Below, piece by piece: positions 26,259 to 35,295 of a DNA stretch of 64,000 nucleotides. Origin of the DNA: an uncultured Prevotellaceae bacterium (GTDB lineage Bacteria; Bacteroidota; Bacteroidia; Bacteroidales; Bacteroidaceae); NCBI GenBank assembly GCA_900315105.1, contig OMXX01000015.1, positions 9,315-73,314 on the forward strand, written 5' to 3'. The notes beneath the pieces were generated by a model that was not told where the DNA came from, did no database searches, and was given only the letters and a program-made list of their open reading frames with translations. Both the position numbers and the translations under genes were made by a program. Numbering within the stretch: the stretch's first letter is position 1; every line of letters begins with the position of its first letter.

Positions 26259-26627
26259 ATGGGCAGAAACAAATTCTCTCAGCATGAGATAGACATAATC
26301 GCCATGCTTCTTCGCAAGAAGAATGCCGGTACTCGTTTCCAACAGAAGGAGATACGCCATCAGTTGCGTGTGAACTTCGAGTTCAATATATCCGATTTCA
26401 ACGAGCAGGGCAAGGCTTTCGGCGATGTGGAACTACAGGAGGCAATAAAACGTGGTGCCATCGTCATCCTCGATGATGCCACAATCGCCGATATGAAGGC
26501 AAAACGTGCCCGTGACAAAGCCCGTGATGAAGCCGCAAAACAGCAGGAAGCCATTGAGAATGGTGCTACCGACTGGCAGGCTGCTCTCAAGGAATGGGAA
26601 GACTGGGAGAAAAACGAAAACAATTAA
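26259..26627 (+). CDS. Conserved hypothetical protein, charged C-terminal coil
   Basis: A 122-residue soluble protein I cannot place in a named family. The N-terminal half (FSQHEIDIIAMLLRKKNAGT, then KEIRHQLRVNFEFNISDF) looks like a small helical DNA- or RNA-binding-type fold. Residues about 70-122 are strongly charged and helical (MKAKRARDKARDEAAKQQEA, ending in WEDWEKNENN), a probable coiled coil. It is monocistronic: it has its own promoter, and an AT-rich inverted spacer of TTAATTGTTAATT units (26628-26720) follows. Confidence 0.75.
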   Translation: MGRNKFSQHEIDIIAMLLRKKNAGTRFQQKEIRHQLRVNFEFNISDFNEQGKAFGDVELQEAIKRGAIVILDDATIADMKAKRARDKARDEAAKQQEAIENGATDWQAALKEWEDWEKNENN

Positions 26628-26725
26628 CAATTAATAATTAACACGGAAGGACATAAACAAAAACTGTATGGAAAGCTTTCGCGGACAGGCATGTTAATTG
26701 TTAATTGTTAATTATTAAATACGGT
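26628..26725. repeat. AT-rich inverted spacer repeat
   Basis: AATTAACAATTAATAATTAA at the left and TGTTAATTGTTAATTG at the right are imperfect reverse complements around about 50 bp. It separates two plus-strand genes and may act as a weak terminator. Confidence 0.45.
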
Positions 26726-26757
26726 ATAATTATATATAAAACCTAATAACAAAAACA

Positions 26758-27558
26758 ATGATGAAGAAACTATCAGTTATCACAATGACACTTCTTCTGT
26801 CCCTTTCTGCCTTTGCACAGAGCGACTTTAAGGAAAAAACTATTTTCAAGAACAATGAAGTGGAAATACGTCAGCTTGATGAGCATACATGGCATGGCAA
26901 TGGACATCTCGTTTATAATGAGTCAATCTACCTCGTAGAAGGTGATACAGCAGCCATCCTTATTGATGCAGGAACGCAGATTCCCGGATTGAGGAAGATT
27001 GTTGAGGACATAGTGAAGAAGCCTGTCACCCTTGTTCTCACTCACGGTCATGGTGATCACGCTGGTATAGCAATAAATGAATGGGAGACAATATGGGTTG
27101 CAGAGGGCGACAAATCCCTTATTCCTGCAAATGCGAAGTGCAAACCTAAATTTCTGAATAATGGCCAGATAATTGACCTTGGAAACAGAAAGATTGAGGT
27201 TGTCTTCATCCCTGGACATACTTATGGTTCCGTGACATTCATTGACCGAGACAAGCACTATGGCTTTAGCGGTGATGCCTTCGGCTCAGGCAATCTACTC
27301 GTTTTCACCGACCTAAGTACAGAGATTAAAGGTTGTGAAAGCATACTTCCAATCATTGAGAAATATGATTTGAAGTATTTCTATCCAGGACATTATTGGG
27401 GAAATAACCTTGAGACTCCTCAGCGCGTCAAGGACCTCGTGACTATCTGCAAGGGCATTCTTGACGGAAGTCTGCAGCCAGAAAAAGGTTCTAACATGCA
27501 ACATGTGGTTGAAAAGTATGGCGTGAAGGTAAATTTCAATGACCAGAATAAAAAATAA
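26758..27558 (+). CDS. Secreted metallo-beta-lactamase-fold hydrolase
   Basis: A 266-residue periplasmic protein with signal peptide MMKKLSVITMTLLLSLSAFAQ. The metal-binding HxHxDH motif is LTHGHGDHAG near residue 95, followed by His in FIPGHTYGS, Asp in GFSGDAFG and His in FYPGHYWGN, a complete two-metal site. The substrate is unknown; the fold includes lactamases, lactonases and thioesterases, and chromosomal members like this are usually not resistance enzymes. It starts a run of three tightly spaced secreted-protein genes and is 8 bp from the esterase. Confidence 0.92.
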   Translation: MMKKLSVITMTLLLSLSAFAQSDFKEKTIFKNNEVEIRQLDEHTWHGNGHLVYNESIYLVEGDTAAILIDAGTQIPGLRKIVEDIVKKPVTLVLTHGHGDHAGIAINEWETIWVAEGDKSLIPANAKCKPKFLNNGQIIDLGNRKIEVVFIPGHTYGSVTFIDRDKHYGFSGDAFGSGNLLVFTDLSTEIKGCESILPIIEKYDLKYFYPGHYWGNNLETPQRVKDLVTICKGILDGSLQPEKGSNMQHVVEKYGVKVNFNDQNKK

Positions 27559-27566
27559 ATACAATA

Positions 27567-29132
27567 ATGAAGAAAATAGCAACTTTACTATTCTGTAGTT
27601 TTCTTTGCTTGGGAGCATTCGCACAAGGAAATCTAACTACTAATGTGACAACAGAAGCAGGTCCTATCGAGGGCTACGAGGCTAATGGTTTAATGATTTA
27701 CAAAGGAATTCCATTCGCTGCACCTCCTGTTGGCGAACTCAGATGGAAGGCTCCACAGCCGGTGAAGCATTGGACAAAGACTCTTGAGACAAAGAAATAC
27801 GCTCCAGGACCTATCCAAGGCGCTCCTTCTGCCGAATACAGCGAGGATTGCCTGTATCTCAACGTGTGGAGCCCAGCAAAGAATACTGACGAGAAGCTGC
27901 CTGTCCTCGTATGGATCTATGGTGGCGGTTTCGTGTTCGGTTCTACAGCCGACCCTAACTACGACTGCGAGGAACTTGCACGTAAAGGCGGTATCATTCT
28001 TGCAAGCGTCAACTACCGTGTAGGACAGCTCGGATTCCTCACTCTCCCTGAGCTTACAGCCGAGAACGACAAGCATATCTCAGGCAACTATGGTCTTATG
28101 GATCAGATTGTTGCACTTCAATGGATAAAGAATAACATTGCACGCTTTGGTGGTGATCCTAACAAGGTCACTATCTTCGGAGAATCTGCCGGAGGTATCT
28201 CCGTTAGCATGCTTTGCGCCTCTCCTCTGGCAAAGGGACTCTTCCAAGGCGCTATCTCCCAGAGTGGCGGTTCCTTCGGTCCTACTCGCCCTACCACCTA
28301 CCCTGGCGAGAACATGAAGACTCTCGCTGATGCCGAGAAGGATGGTACTCAGGTCATGCAGAAACTCGGCGCCAAGTCTCTCGCTGAGCTTCGCGCAATG
28401 GATGCAAGCAAGTTCTCCGCACAAGGTCTCGGCACCTGCAGCTGGCCTGTCGTTGACGGCTGTGTCATCCCCGATGATCAGTCGGTTCTCTATGCCAACG
28501 GCAAATATAATGACGTACCTGTTCTCATCGGCTATAACTCCGATGAGGGCGCAAGTTTCTCTTTCGGCAACACCTCTACAAAGGAAGGCTACGAGAGCAG
28601 CACAAAGACTCGTTACGGAAAGTTTGCCGATGCTCTTATCAAGGCTTATCCTTTCACCGAAGAAGATGGCGGCAAACAGTCACGCGACCTCATGCGCGAT
28701 GCTGCTTTCGGTTGGCAGACATGGAACTGGGCACGTCTCCAGACAAAAACTGGCAAATCAAAGGTGTTCCTGTATTACTTCGACCAGCATCCCGACCATC
28801 CTAAAGGCTCTCCCGACTTCGGAAAAGGCTCTTATCATGGTCAGGACGTGAACTTCGTATTCCAGCACATGGATAAGTTTGAGCGTCCGAATGTTGACCG
28901 TCCTCTCTCCGAGCTCATGGGCAAGTATTGGATTAACTTTGCAAAGTATGGTGATCCTAACGGAGAAGGTCTTCCAAAATGGCCTGCTTTCAACAATAAC
29001 AATCCTCATACTATGCACCTCACCTACCCTAACCCATCTGCCACCAAAGTACCAAGTGAGGAAGCACTCAAGGTGCTCGACACATATTTCACTTGGCGTC
29101 GCACAGCAGAAGGCAAGGCATGGGCAAAGTAA
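27567..29132 (+). CDS. Secreted type-B carboxylesterase
   Basis: A 521-residue alpha/beta hydrolase with signal peptide MKKIATLLFCSFLCLGAFAQ. Type-B carboxylesterase motifs are EDCLYLNVWSP near residue 92, the oxyanion loop YGGGFVFGS near residue 118 and the nucleophile elbow FGESAGGISVSML near residue 206. The acid is probably Glu/Asp in SDEGASFSF, and the catalytic His is in SYHGQDVNFVF near residue 418. Such enzymes in rumen Bacteroidota can act on acetyl or feruloyl esters; the substrate is not determined here. Same probable operon as the metallo-hydrolase. Confidence 0.92.
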   Translation: MKKIATLLFCSFLCLGAFAQGNLTTNVTTEAGPIEGYEANGLMIYKGIPFAAPPVGELRWKAPQPVKHWTKTLETKKYAPGPIQGAPSAEYSEDCLYLNVWSPAKNTDEKLPVLVWIYGGGFVFGSTADPNYDCEELARKGGIILASVNYRVGQLGFLTLPELTAENDKHISGNYGLMDQIVALQWIKNNIARFGGDPNKVTIFGESAGGISVSMLCASPLAKGLFQGAISQSGGSFGPTRPTTYPGENMKTLADAEKDGTQVMQKLGAKSLAELRAMDASKFSAQGLGTCSWPVVDGCVIPDDQSVLYANGKYNDVPVLIGYNSDEGASFSFGNTSTKEGYESSTKTRYGKFADALIKAYPFTEEDGGKQSRDLMRDAAFGWQTWNWARLQTKTGKSKVFLYYFDQHPDHPKGSPDFGKGSYHGQDVNFVFQHMDKFERPNVDRPLSELMGKYWINFAKYGDPNGEGLPKWPAFNNNNPHTMHLTYPNPSATKVPSEEALKVLDTYFTWRRTAEGKAWAK

Positions 29133-29159
29133 TATTCCTATAAGTAAATTGTATGAATA

Positions 29160-30167
29160 ATGAATAATCTGAAAACAACATTCCTGACTTTATGCCTCTC
29201 TATCGCATCTGTTATTCCATGTCTTGCCCAGAATACGGAGAAAGCAGATAGTATCATAAACGTGATAGCGTATTTCTCGAAAAATGATACAGTATCCTAT
29301 AAGGAAACTATCTTTAAATGCAAGATTACAGGCAACGACACCATAGTACAATCGGCTGTGGAACAGGAATATATGCTTATAGTACGCGATTCTACAGCTA
29401 CTGAATATACGATAGAATGTAAGGATGTCGATTTCCATGTCCTTACCGATATCCCAAGTTATCAGGATTTGCTCACAAGAACCATCTGGGAGAAAACGAA
29501 TCATATACCATTGATTTTCAAGGTGGATTCTTTAGGTGCTTTCAAGAGCATCACAAACTGGGATGAGGTAAGAAAGGATCTAAACACTTGCATCAACACT
29601 ATTGCAGAAACAATGGTGGCTGATTTTGGAGATAAGATTATTAATGCTGAAGGCATAAAGAATATGCTTCATTCCACATTCGACTCAGAAGAAGCATACG
29701 TCAACGCCTCTCCTATGCTCTCCAAACTTTTCGGCATGTATGGCTACAGCTTTACCCTGGGTAAGACAAAAGCAAAAGGCGAAGCTATGGGTTACCCTAC
29801 TGACATAACGTGCTTTACTACCATCAACAAGGAAGATTCAAAGGAAGATGAGGAAGTCGCCTATACCGGAGACTACTCACTTGTATCTGTATCAAAGACT
29901 GTTATCCCTGCTACCGATGCTATGAAGCTCGGTATAGGAAATGTTAAGCAGACATTGTCGGAAGATGCCCTAAAGAATATTGACGAACAGGAAATAATGG
30001 AGAAAGCAAAGAATATGAAAGACCTCTCTCGTACTGATACAGAGGAGTACTCTTACTTCTTCAATGGCTGGCCAAAGCATTACGGTGAAGAAATAATCGT
30101 GGAATTCAACGACCAACAAACCATTACTTCAACCGAAATCGAATGGTCAAACTACCATTGGCAGTAA
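29160..30167 (+). CDS. Secreted hypothetical protein
   Basis: A 335-residue protein with signal peptide ending at CLAQ (residue 24). The mature part is beta-rich at first (DTIVQSAVEQEYMLIVRDST), then helical, with DLLTRTIWEKTNHIPLIFKV and MKDLSRTDTEEYSYFFNGWP. I do not recognise a domain with certainty; the pattern resembles periplasmic DUF proteins common in Bacteroidales. It starts 28 bp after the esterase and 6 bp before the DUF2238 gene, so it is probably in the same operon. Confidence 0.8.
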   Translation: MNNLKTTFLTLCLSIASVIPCLAQNTEKADSIINVIAYFSKNDTVSYKETIFKCKITGNDTIVQSAVEQEYMLIVRDSTATEYTIECKDVDFHVLTDIPSYQDLLTRTIWEKTNHIPLIFKVDSLGAFKSITNWDEVRKDLNTCINTIAETMVADFGDKIINAEGIKNMLHSTFDSEEAYVNASPMLSKLFGMYGYSFTLGKTKAKGEAMGYPTDITCFTTINKEDSKEDEEVAYTGDYSLVSVSKTVIPATDAMKLGIGNVKQTLSEDALKNIDEQEIMEKAKNMKDLSRTDTEEYSYFFNGWPKHYGEEIIVEFNDQQTITSTEIEWSNYHWQ

Positions 30168-30173
30168 ATCATT

Positions 30174-30788
30174 ATGGCTGTAAAATACAAACTCATAACG
30201 ATTCTCTTTCTCGTATGCGTATTAGTGCTTACGAGCATAGATCCTATATATCCAACAGAACAATCACTTCAACATATAGGCACCTTCCTGCTTGGTGTGA
30301 TACTAATCAGTGATTTAAGAAAGGACTACCTCTCTACAGCTTCATTCTGTGGAGTTACTTTCTTCACACTTATCCATATCATCGGAGCAAGATACATCTA
30401 TTCATACGTGCCTTACAATGAATGGTCAATCTCAATCACCGGATTCGACATCAATGCATTCCTTGATACCGAGCGTAATCACTATGATCGATTCGTACAT
30501 TTCTCATTCGGATTAGTAATGATACCTATCTGCATTCAGATTGTTGAGTTCATGAAACTGCGTTTCAAAGTGGCAACCATTTTCATGGCATGGTTGATGA
30601 TACAGACAGGAAGTATGATATACGAACTCTTTGAGTGGCTTCTCACTATTATCGTATCTTCCGAGGCTGCCAACAACTATAACGGTCAACAAGGCGATAT
30701 GTGGGATGCGCAAAAAGACATGGCACTTGCCTTCGTGGGCTCAACAATATCAGCATTACTTGCTTTGGCTTTCAAGAAGAAACAATAA
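30174..30788 (+). CDS. DUF2238/YjdF-type integral membrane protein
   Basis: A 204-residue protein with about six transmembrane helices. The segment DTERNHYDRFVHFSFGLVMI near residue 100 and MIYELFEWLLTIIV, then GQQGDMWDAQKDMALAFVGS near residue 180, are the conserved blocks of DUF2238 (YjdF). Its function is unknown. It begins 6 bp after the hypothetical secreted protein. Confidence 0.9.
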   Translation: MAVKYKLITILFLVCVLVLTSIDPIYPTEQSLQHIGTFLLGVILISDLRKDYLSTASFCGVTFFTLIHIIGARYIYSYVPYNEWSISITGFDINAFLDTERNHYDRFVHFSFGLVMIPICIQIVEFMKLRFKVATIFMAWLMIQTGSMIYELFEWLLTIIVSSEAANNYNGQQGDMWDAQKDMALAFVGSTISALLALAFKKKQ

Positions 30789-30833
30789 ATATCGTTTTAA
30801 ATGAAATATTAATTATCTAAAAACTAAAGTTGT

Positions 30834-31445
30834 ATGAAAATCAAAACATTAGCTTTCGGTATTCTTGCTGCAATGCTTCTCACAGCATGTGGCAATAGTA
30901 ACAAATCAGATGAACAGGAAACAAAGGCTCAGGTATCAGACAAGTGGCAGGAGATAAAGCCACAGGAGATTGACGTGAACGCAGTCAAACTGTTTGCTAA
31001 CGACTGGATGCTCCTTTCTGCCGGTAAGGACACTAGTATGAACATGATGACCATTGCTTGGGGTGCTCTTGGCGAACTATGGGGAAAGCCTGTAGTTACC
31101 GTATATGTCTCAACCGACCGCTACACGTACAAGTTCCTTGAAGGAAACGAGTACTTCACAGTAACCGCCTTCCCAGAGCAATTCCGCGACAAACTCCAGT
31201 ATCTCGGCTCTGTATCAGGACGTGACGAGGACAAGGTGAAGGGCTCCGGCCTTACCCCTGAGTTCACAAAGCTCGGAAACCCTATCTACAAGGAGGCTAA
31301 CCTCGCCATTGAATGTAAGAAGATCTACGCTGAGCAGTTCAAGAAGGAACTGATGCCTCTTGAGCAGCGTCAGTGGTACGATGAGCAGAAACTTGGCGTT
31401 CACATGATGTATATCGGTGAGATCGTAAACGTCTGGAAGAAATAA
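30834..31445 (+). CDS. Flavin-reductase-like split-barrel lipoprotein
   Basis: A 203-residue protein with a lipoprotein signal (MKIKTLAFGILAAMLLTACG, lipidated Cys at residue 19) followed by a flavin-reductase-like FMN-binding split barrel. Supporting motifs are LFANDWMLLSAGKDTSMNMM near residue 57 and VVTVYVSTDRYTYKFLEGNE near residue 87. Most relatives are cytosolic, so a lipid-anchored version outside the cytoplasm is unusual; it may bind flavin or another cofactor in the periplasm. It is the last gene of this plus-strand run. Confidence 0.85.
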   Translation: MKIKTLAFGILAAMLLTACGNSNKSDEQETKAQVSDKWQEIKPQEIDVNAVKLFANDWMLLSAGKDTSMNMMTIAWGALGELWGKPVVTVYVSTDRYTYKFLEGNEYFTVTAFPEQFRDKLQYLGSVSGRDEDKVKGSGLTPEFTKLGNPIYKEANLAIECKKIYAEQFKKELMPLEQRQWYDEQKLGVHMMYIGEIVNVWKK

Positions 31446-31581
31446 TGTCACTCCCGACTGACAATCTGTCACCGTAAAACAACGTCTTCAAAGTTTAACA
31501 AAGTTGAAATAGTCTAATTTTCGCCCCACTTTGTTTAACGGAAGTTACGATAGTTTAAATCCACTGACACTCATTGTCAGT
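31446..31581 (+). promoter_or_regulatory. TGACA/TGTCA inverted repeats upstream of hsp20
   Basis: TGTCA at 31446, TGACA-ATC-TGTCA at 31459-31471 and ACTGACA-CTCAT-TGTCAGT at 31563-31581 share one half-site. They lie about 10-150 bp upstream of the candidate sigma-54 promoter, suitable for activator binding. Confidence 0.5.
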
Positions 31582-31592
31582 CACATTGCCAC

Positions 31593-31608
31593 TGGCATTT
31601 TGTTTGCA
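31593..31608 (+). promoter_or_regulatory. Candidate sigma-54 (-24/-12) promoter of hsp20
   Basis: TGGCATTTTGTTTGCA has GG (31594-31595) and GC (31606-31607) separated by exactly 10 bp, as in TGGCAC-N5-TTGCA. No TAnnTTTG box is evident closer to the gene. Confidence 0.5.
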
Positions 31609-31712
31609 TTTTGGTGGATGAAAGGCATAAAGACCTACACCCAGTTGACATGAGGCAGATCCACAACCTTTTTAGAACTTAATTTATTAACATCTAAATG
31701 GAGGATTTAATT

Positions 31713-32150
31713 ATGTTACCAATTTATGCTAAAACAAGTAATCAGGGATTCTTCCCTTCTTTCTTCAACGACTTCTTCAACGACAGTTGGATAACCCCAC
31801 AGTTCCACAGCACATCACCTGCCATCAACGTCTCTGAGGACGACAAGGGCTACAAAGTTGAGATTGCTGCTCCTGGAATGACAAAGGAAGACTTCAACGT
31901 CTCTATCTCCGATGGTGACATCGTTATTGCCATGGAGAAGAAAAACGAGAACAAGGATGAGAACAAGGAGAAAAAGTACATCCGCCGCGAGTTCAGCTAC
32001 AGCAAGTACGAACAGCGTCTGGCTCTACCTGACAATGTTGAGAAACAGAACATCACAGCTCAGATGACCGATGGCGTTCTATATATCGACATCCCGAAGA
32101 TGACGCCAGAGGAAAAGGCAAAGGAATGCCAGTGTATCGAAATCAAATAG
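31713..32150 (+). CDS. Small heat-shock protein, Hsp20/alpha-crystallin family
   Basis: A 145-residue ATP-independent chaperone that holds unfolded proteins. I chose the ATG at 31713 (MLPIYAKTSNQGFFPSFFND) over the one 15 bp upstream because a GGAGG element lies 8 bp before it, an unusual Shine-Dalgarno for this phylum. The alpha-crystallin domain covers about residues 40-145: PAINVSEDDKGYKVEIAAPG near residue 36, FNVSISDGDIVIAMEKK, and the end block LPDNVEKQNITAQMTDGVLY. A strong terminator follows, so it is monocistronic, and a candidate sigma-54 promoter precedes it. Confidence 0.95.
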   Translation: MLPIYAKTSNQGFFPSFFNDFFNDSWITPQFHSTSPAINVSEDDKGYKVEIAAPGMTKEDFNVSISDGDIVIAMEKKNENKDENKEKKYIRREFSYSKYEQRLALPDNVEKQNITAQMTDGVLYIDIPKMTPEEKAKECQCIEIK

Positions 32151-32181
32151 CAGCCCCGCTGCTTAATTAATGAATCATATT

Positions 32182-32213
32182 GACTGTCTCACGATGTGAG
32201 ACAGTCTTTTTTT
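32182..32213 (+). terminator. Intrinsic terminator of hsp20
   Basis: A perfect 11-bp stem GACTGTCTCAC/GTGAGACAGTC (loop GAT) is followed by seven T. Confidence 0.95.
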
Positions 32214-32254
32214 ATGCATAAAGATTATTAATTGTTAATTAATCACCATTTTAT

Positions 32255-32285
32255 TTTGTATAATGCAAAAGATTTCATACATTTG
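32255..32285 (+). promoter_or_regulatory. Promoter of the LRR gene pair
   Basis: TTTG (32255-32258), a 19-bp spacer and TACATTTG (32278-32285) form a full promoter about 95 bp before the first LRR gene. Confidence 0.85.
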
Positions 32286-32379
32286 CAAAAGAATAAACGG
32301 TATATATTACAAAACCCAACTTTTATTAAGGGAATAAATATATAAAACCAATAACAATAACTTAAAAGATTACAAGAAA

Positions 32380-33531
32380 ATGAAAAAAAATCAACTACTA
32401 TTACTAATGATTCTACTGTTACAGATTGTTCCAGTAGCAATTTTTGCAGAAGTATGCATTGACGGTATCTTCTACGAACTTGATGCAAGCAAGAAACAAG
32501 CCGAAGTCACTATTGACAACTCATTTGTTCAAAATTCATCCGACGAAGCAAGAAAGACCTACAAAGGCGTGGTTACCATCCCGGAAACCGTATCTTACAA
32601 AGGCGTTACATACGATGTCACGTCAATAGGCACAGCAGCCTTTTGGGGCAACGATGAACTCAAGGATGTTAAAATTCCGAACTCCATAACACACATTGGC
32701 GACAATGCATTCAGGTCTTGTCCACAACTCCAATCCATCACCATACCCAAGTCTGTTACAAATATAGGAAAGGCAATCTTGGAAGGTTGCGATGCTGTCT
32801 CATCTATCATTGTTGATAAGGAGAACAAAGTTTATGATAGCAGAGACAACTGTAACGCCATAATACATACAGAGACCAACGAACTGATTCAGGGATGCCC
32901 AAAAACAATCATTCCAAACACAGTAAAAAGAATTGGCGGATATGCTTTCACAGGTTTCACAAGTCTCACATCAATAGATATTCCCAACTCCGTTACAAAT
33001 ATAGGAGAGGCTGCTTTCATGCATACAGGATTAAAAGAAGTAGTTATTCCAAACTCTGTAGTATATATCGGGATATGGTCATTTGATAACTGTACGAATC
33101 TGTCAAACATAACATTATCAGAATCTCTGACATCCCTACCTTTATGGTCGTTTAGTTCGTGCAATCTTTCATCTATCACCATCCCAGCTTCTGTGGAATC
33201 GATAGAAGATGCTTTTTCTGCTTCTTTCACCCCAATCACATCCGTTTACTTCCTATCCACTAATCCTCCTATCATAAAGGATAACATGGGATTAGACAGC
33301 AATACAACAATCCATGTTCCTGTAGGATATAAAGATGTGTATGAGAACAATGATTTGTGGAAAAACTTCACAATAATCGATGATGTTGCAATTCAAACAA
33401 CTGCCATCGCAACACTCTCAACATCCAATGTACAACACCCATCACCTATCTTCGATATCTCGGGCAAACTACTCTCTGCACCACGCAAGGGTATAAATAT
33501 TATCGATGGAAAAAAAGTAAACACTAAATAA
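32380..33531 (+). CDS. BspA-type leucine-rich repeat surface protein
   Basis: A 383-residue secreted protein with signal peptide ending at IFAE (about residue 24). Several LRR_5 units follow from residue 65, for example LKDVKIPNSITHIGDNAFRS, LQSITIPKSVTNIGK and LTSIDIPNSVTNIGEAAF. The C-terminus PIFDISGKLLSAPRKGINII then DGKKVNTK is the tail shared by many Prevotella surface proteins. BspA relatives mediate adhesion to host or substrate; the binding partner here is unknown. The next, similar gene starts 10 bp later, probably a tandem duplication that diverged. Confidence 0.92.
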   Translation: MKKNQLLLLMILLLQIVPVAIFAEVCIDGIFYELDASKKQAEVTIDNSFVQNSSDEARKTYKGVVTIPETVSYKGVTYDVTSIGTAAFWGNDELKDVKIPNSITHIGDNAFRSCPQLQSITIPKSVTNIGKAILEGCDAVSSIIVDKENKVYDSRDNCNAIIHTETNELIQGCPKTIIPNTVKRIGGYAFTGFTSLTSIDIPNSVTNIGEAAFMHTGLKEVVIPNSVVYIGIWSFDNCTNLSNITLSESLTSLPLWSFSSCNLSSITIPASVESIEDAFSASFTPITSVYFLSTNPPIIKDNMGLDSNTTIHVPVGYKDVYENNDLWKNFTIIDDVAIQTTAIATLSTSNVQHPSPIFDISGKLLSAPRKGINIIDGKKVNTK

Positions 33532-33541
33532 GTTCCTAAGA

Positions 33542-34372
33542 ATGAAAACTATATATAAAAGCATTGTAACGATAGCATTGGCGCTAATCACATCGACTGC
33601 ATCCTATGCAAGCATCCTTATTGATGGTTTATACTACGAGTTTTTCGACGAAACCTCTGAGGCTATGGTTGTAAAAGATGAAAAAAGCAATAACATAGAG
33701 CCTTCATACCCAGCATCTACCATCAATATCCCGGAAGAAGTCACCTACAACAACAAAACGTATAAAGTGACAGTGATTGGCGCAGATGCTTTCCAGTTAA
33801 ATAAAAACCTCACCTCTATCTCTATTCCGGAAACAGTAAGAAGTATTGGTGCAAGCGCATTTTCGGGATGTAAAAAACTCAAATCTATCACATTACCAAG
33901 TGGCATCACGAAAATTGAGCGTAGTGTGTTCGCTGCCTGTCAGTCTCTCAAGTCAGTAACAATTCCCGAAGGCGTGACAATCATCTCTGAGTCAGCATTT
34001 GCCAACTGTTCTTCTCTTGAGTCTGTTGCTATCCCAAGTTCGGTAACATTCATAAGTCCAAAGGCTTTCAGCCTATGCTCCAGTTTAAAATCTATTATAG
34101 TAAAATCGCCTACGCCAATAGATTTATTCAACGACACATTCGATACCTTCGGAAAGTTATATGTTCCTGAAGGCAGCAAGGATGCCTATTCCCAATCTCC
34201 TATCTGGAAGAACTTCACCATTATAGAGGGTACGGAAACAACAGGCATCACCAATGTGCCTACATCCATCACCCAACACCTAACACCAGTCTTCGACCTC
34301 TCAGGACATAGCCTCACAGCACCACGAAAAGGTGTGAATATCATAAACGGAAAGAAAGTGGTGATAAAGTGA
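33542..34372 (+). CDS. BspA-type leucine-rich repeat surface protein, shorter paralogue
   Basis: A 276-residue secreted protein with signal peptide ending at SYAS (about residue 23). The N-terminal ILIDGLYYEFF matches the VCIDGIFYEL start of the upstream neighbour, showing paralogy. The LRR_5 units include LTSISIPETVRSIGASAFSG, LKSITLPSGITKIE and LESVAIPSSVTFISPKAF. The C-terminal tail is FDLSGHSLTAPRKGVNIING then KKVVIK. It is co-transcribed with the longer paralogue and ends at a 17-bp inverted repeat facing the AraC gene. Confidence 0.92.
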   Translation: MKTIYKSIVTIALALITSTASYASILIDGLYYEFFDETSEAMVVKDEKSNNIEPSYPASTINIPEEVTYNNKTYKVTVIGADAFQLNKNLTSISIPETVRSIGASAFSGCKKLKSITLPSGITKIERSVFAACQSLKSVTIPEGVTIISESAFANCSSLESVAIPSSVTFISPKAFSLCSSLKSIIVKSPTPIDLFNDTFDTFGKLYVPEGSKDAYSQSPIWKNFTIIEGTETTGITNVPTSITQHLTPVFDLSGHSLTAPRKGVNIINGKKVVIK

Positions 34373-34385
34373 AGAGTTAAGAACG

Positions 34386-34431
34386 AAGAGTGAAGAAGGT
34401 TTAGCTCGGCGGCCAAACCTTCTTCACTCTT
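34386..34431. terminator. 17-bp perfect inverted repeat between convergent genes
   Basis: AAGAGTGAAGAAGGTTT (34386-34402) and AAACCTTCTTCACTCTT (34415-34431) are exact reverse complements with a GC-rich 12-nt loop. There is no long T-run, but the position suits a bidirectional terminator. Confidence 0.6.
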
Positions 34432-34434
34432 AAC

Positions 34435-35295
34435 TTAATACTTCAACTTCTCCCTATAATCCAGCGGCGTGAAACCGATGATCTTCTTGAAGATACGGAT
34501 GAAATACGACACATCATCAATACCAATCTTCTCCGACACGCTCCTCACACTCATATCCGTAGTGAGCAGCAAACCTTGTGCATACTGTATCTTACAACGG
34601 ATAGCATACTGTATCGGCGACATGTCAAAGGCTGAACGGAAAAGCCTGCCCAGATGCGATTTCGTCACACAAGCCACGTCGGAAAGCTCATCAAGCGTCA
34701 GCTTATCGCTGATATGCTCTTTTATGTGCATACAAACCTTGAACACACGCTCATCGGTATTGTCGGATATTTTCTCAGCATGCTTCATGAAATAAGAAGC
34801 GACAATCCACACGAATCCCTGCAACTGCATCTTCTCATATCGTTCCATTGCCTGATAACGGGTGGCATAGTCACGATACGCAGGATGGTTGTTGAAATCC
34901 TCCGCACTTGAATAAGGCAATGACAACTGCGGATACAGATTGCAGTAGTTCACAAACAACAGATTAGCAGCCTCATTCGCCTTCACCTCGTAAGGGAAAC
35001 GGTATATATCGAAGAAGCCCGTAGAATCGCCGTAACGCTCATAAGCGAACAGATAATAGAATTCAAAACCCGGCTCGCAAACATAGCTGTGAGGCATGAA
35101 GCTCGGCACGAGATACATATACCCAGGCTTCAACTCTATATCATGACTGTTAAAATGAAGTGTGGCTTTCCCTGCCGTGACATAGTACAGACGTGCAAAT
35201 GGCGATGATATATCCGTACCACCCCATCTATGCTGTGTCTTCGCATATCCGACATTGAGCACAATCAAGTTTACAAGTTCGAGCTTCGATTTCAT
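34435..35295 (-). CDS. AraC-family transcriptional regulator
   Basis: A 286-residue regulator. The N-terminal cupin-like effector domain (residues 1 to about 160) includes LHFNSHDIELKPGYMYLVPS and FMPHSYVCEPGFEFYYLFA. The C-terminal tandem HTH domain contains LTLDELSDVACVTKSHLGRL near residue 200 and RSVSEKIGIDDVSYFIRIFK followed by FTPLDYREKLKY at the end. It has no obvious target next to it; the convergent LRR pair and the upstream LRR gene are candidates only by position. It is monocistronic. Confidence 0.93.
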   Translation of the reverse strand: MKSKLELVNLIVLNVGYAKTQHRWGGTDISSPFARLYYVTAGKATLHFNSHDIELKPGYMYLVPSFMPHSYVCEPGFEFYYLFAYERYGDSTGFFDIYRFPYEVKANEAANLLFVNYCNLYPQLSLPYSSAEDFNNHPAYRDYATRYQAMERYEKMQLQGFVWIVASYFMKHAEKISDNTDERVFKVCMHIKEHISDKLTLDELSDVACVTKSHLGRLFRSAFDMSPIQYAIRCKIQYAQGLLLTTDMSVRSVSEKIGIDDVSYFIRIFKKIIGFTPLDYREKLKY

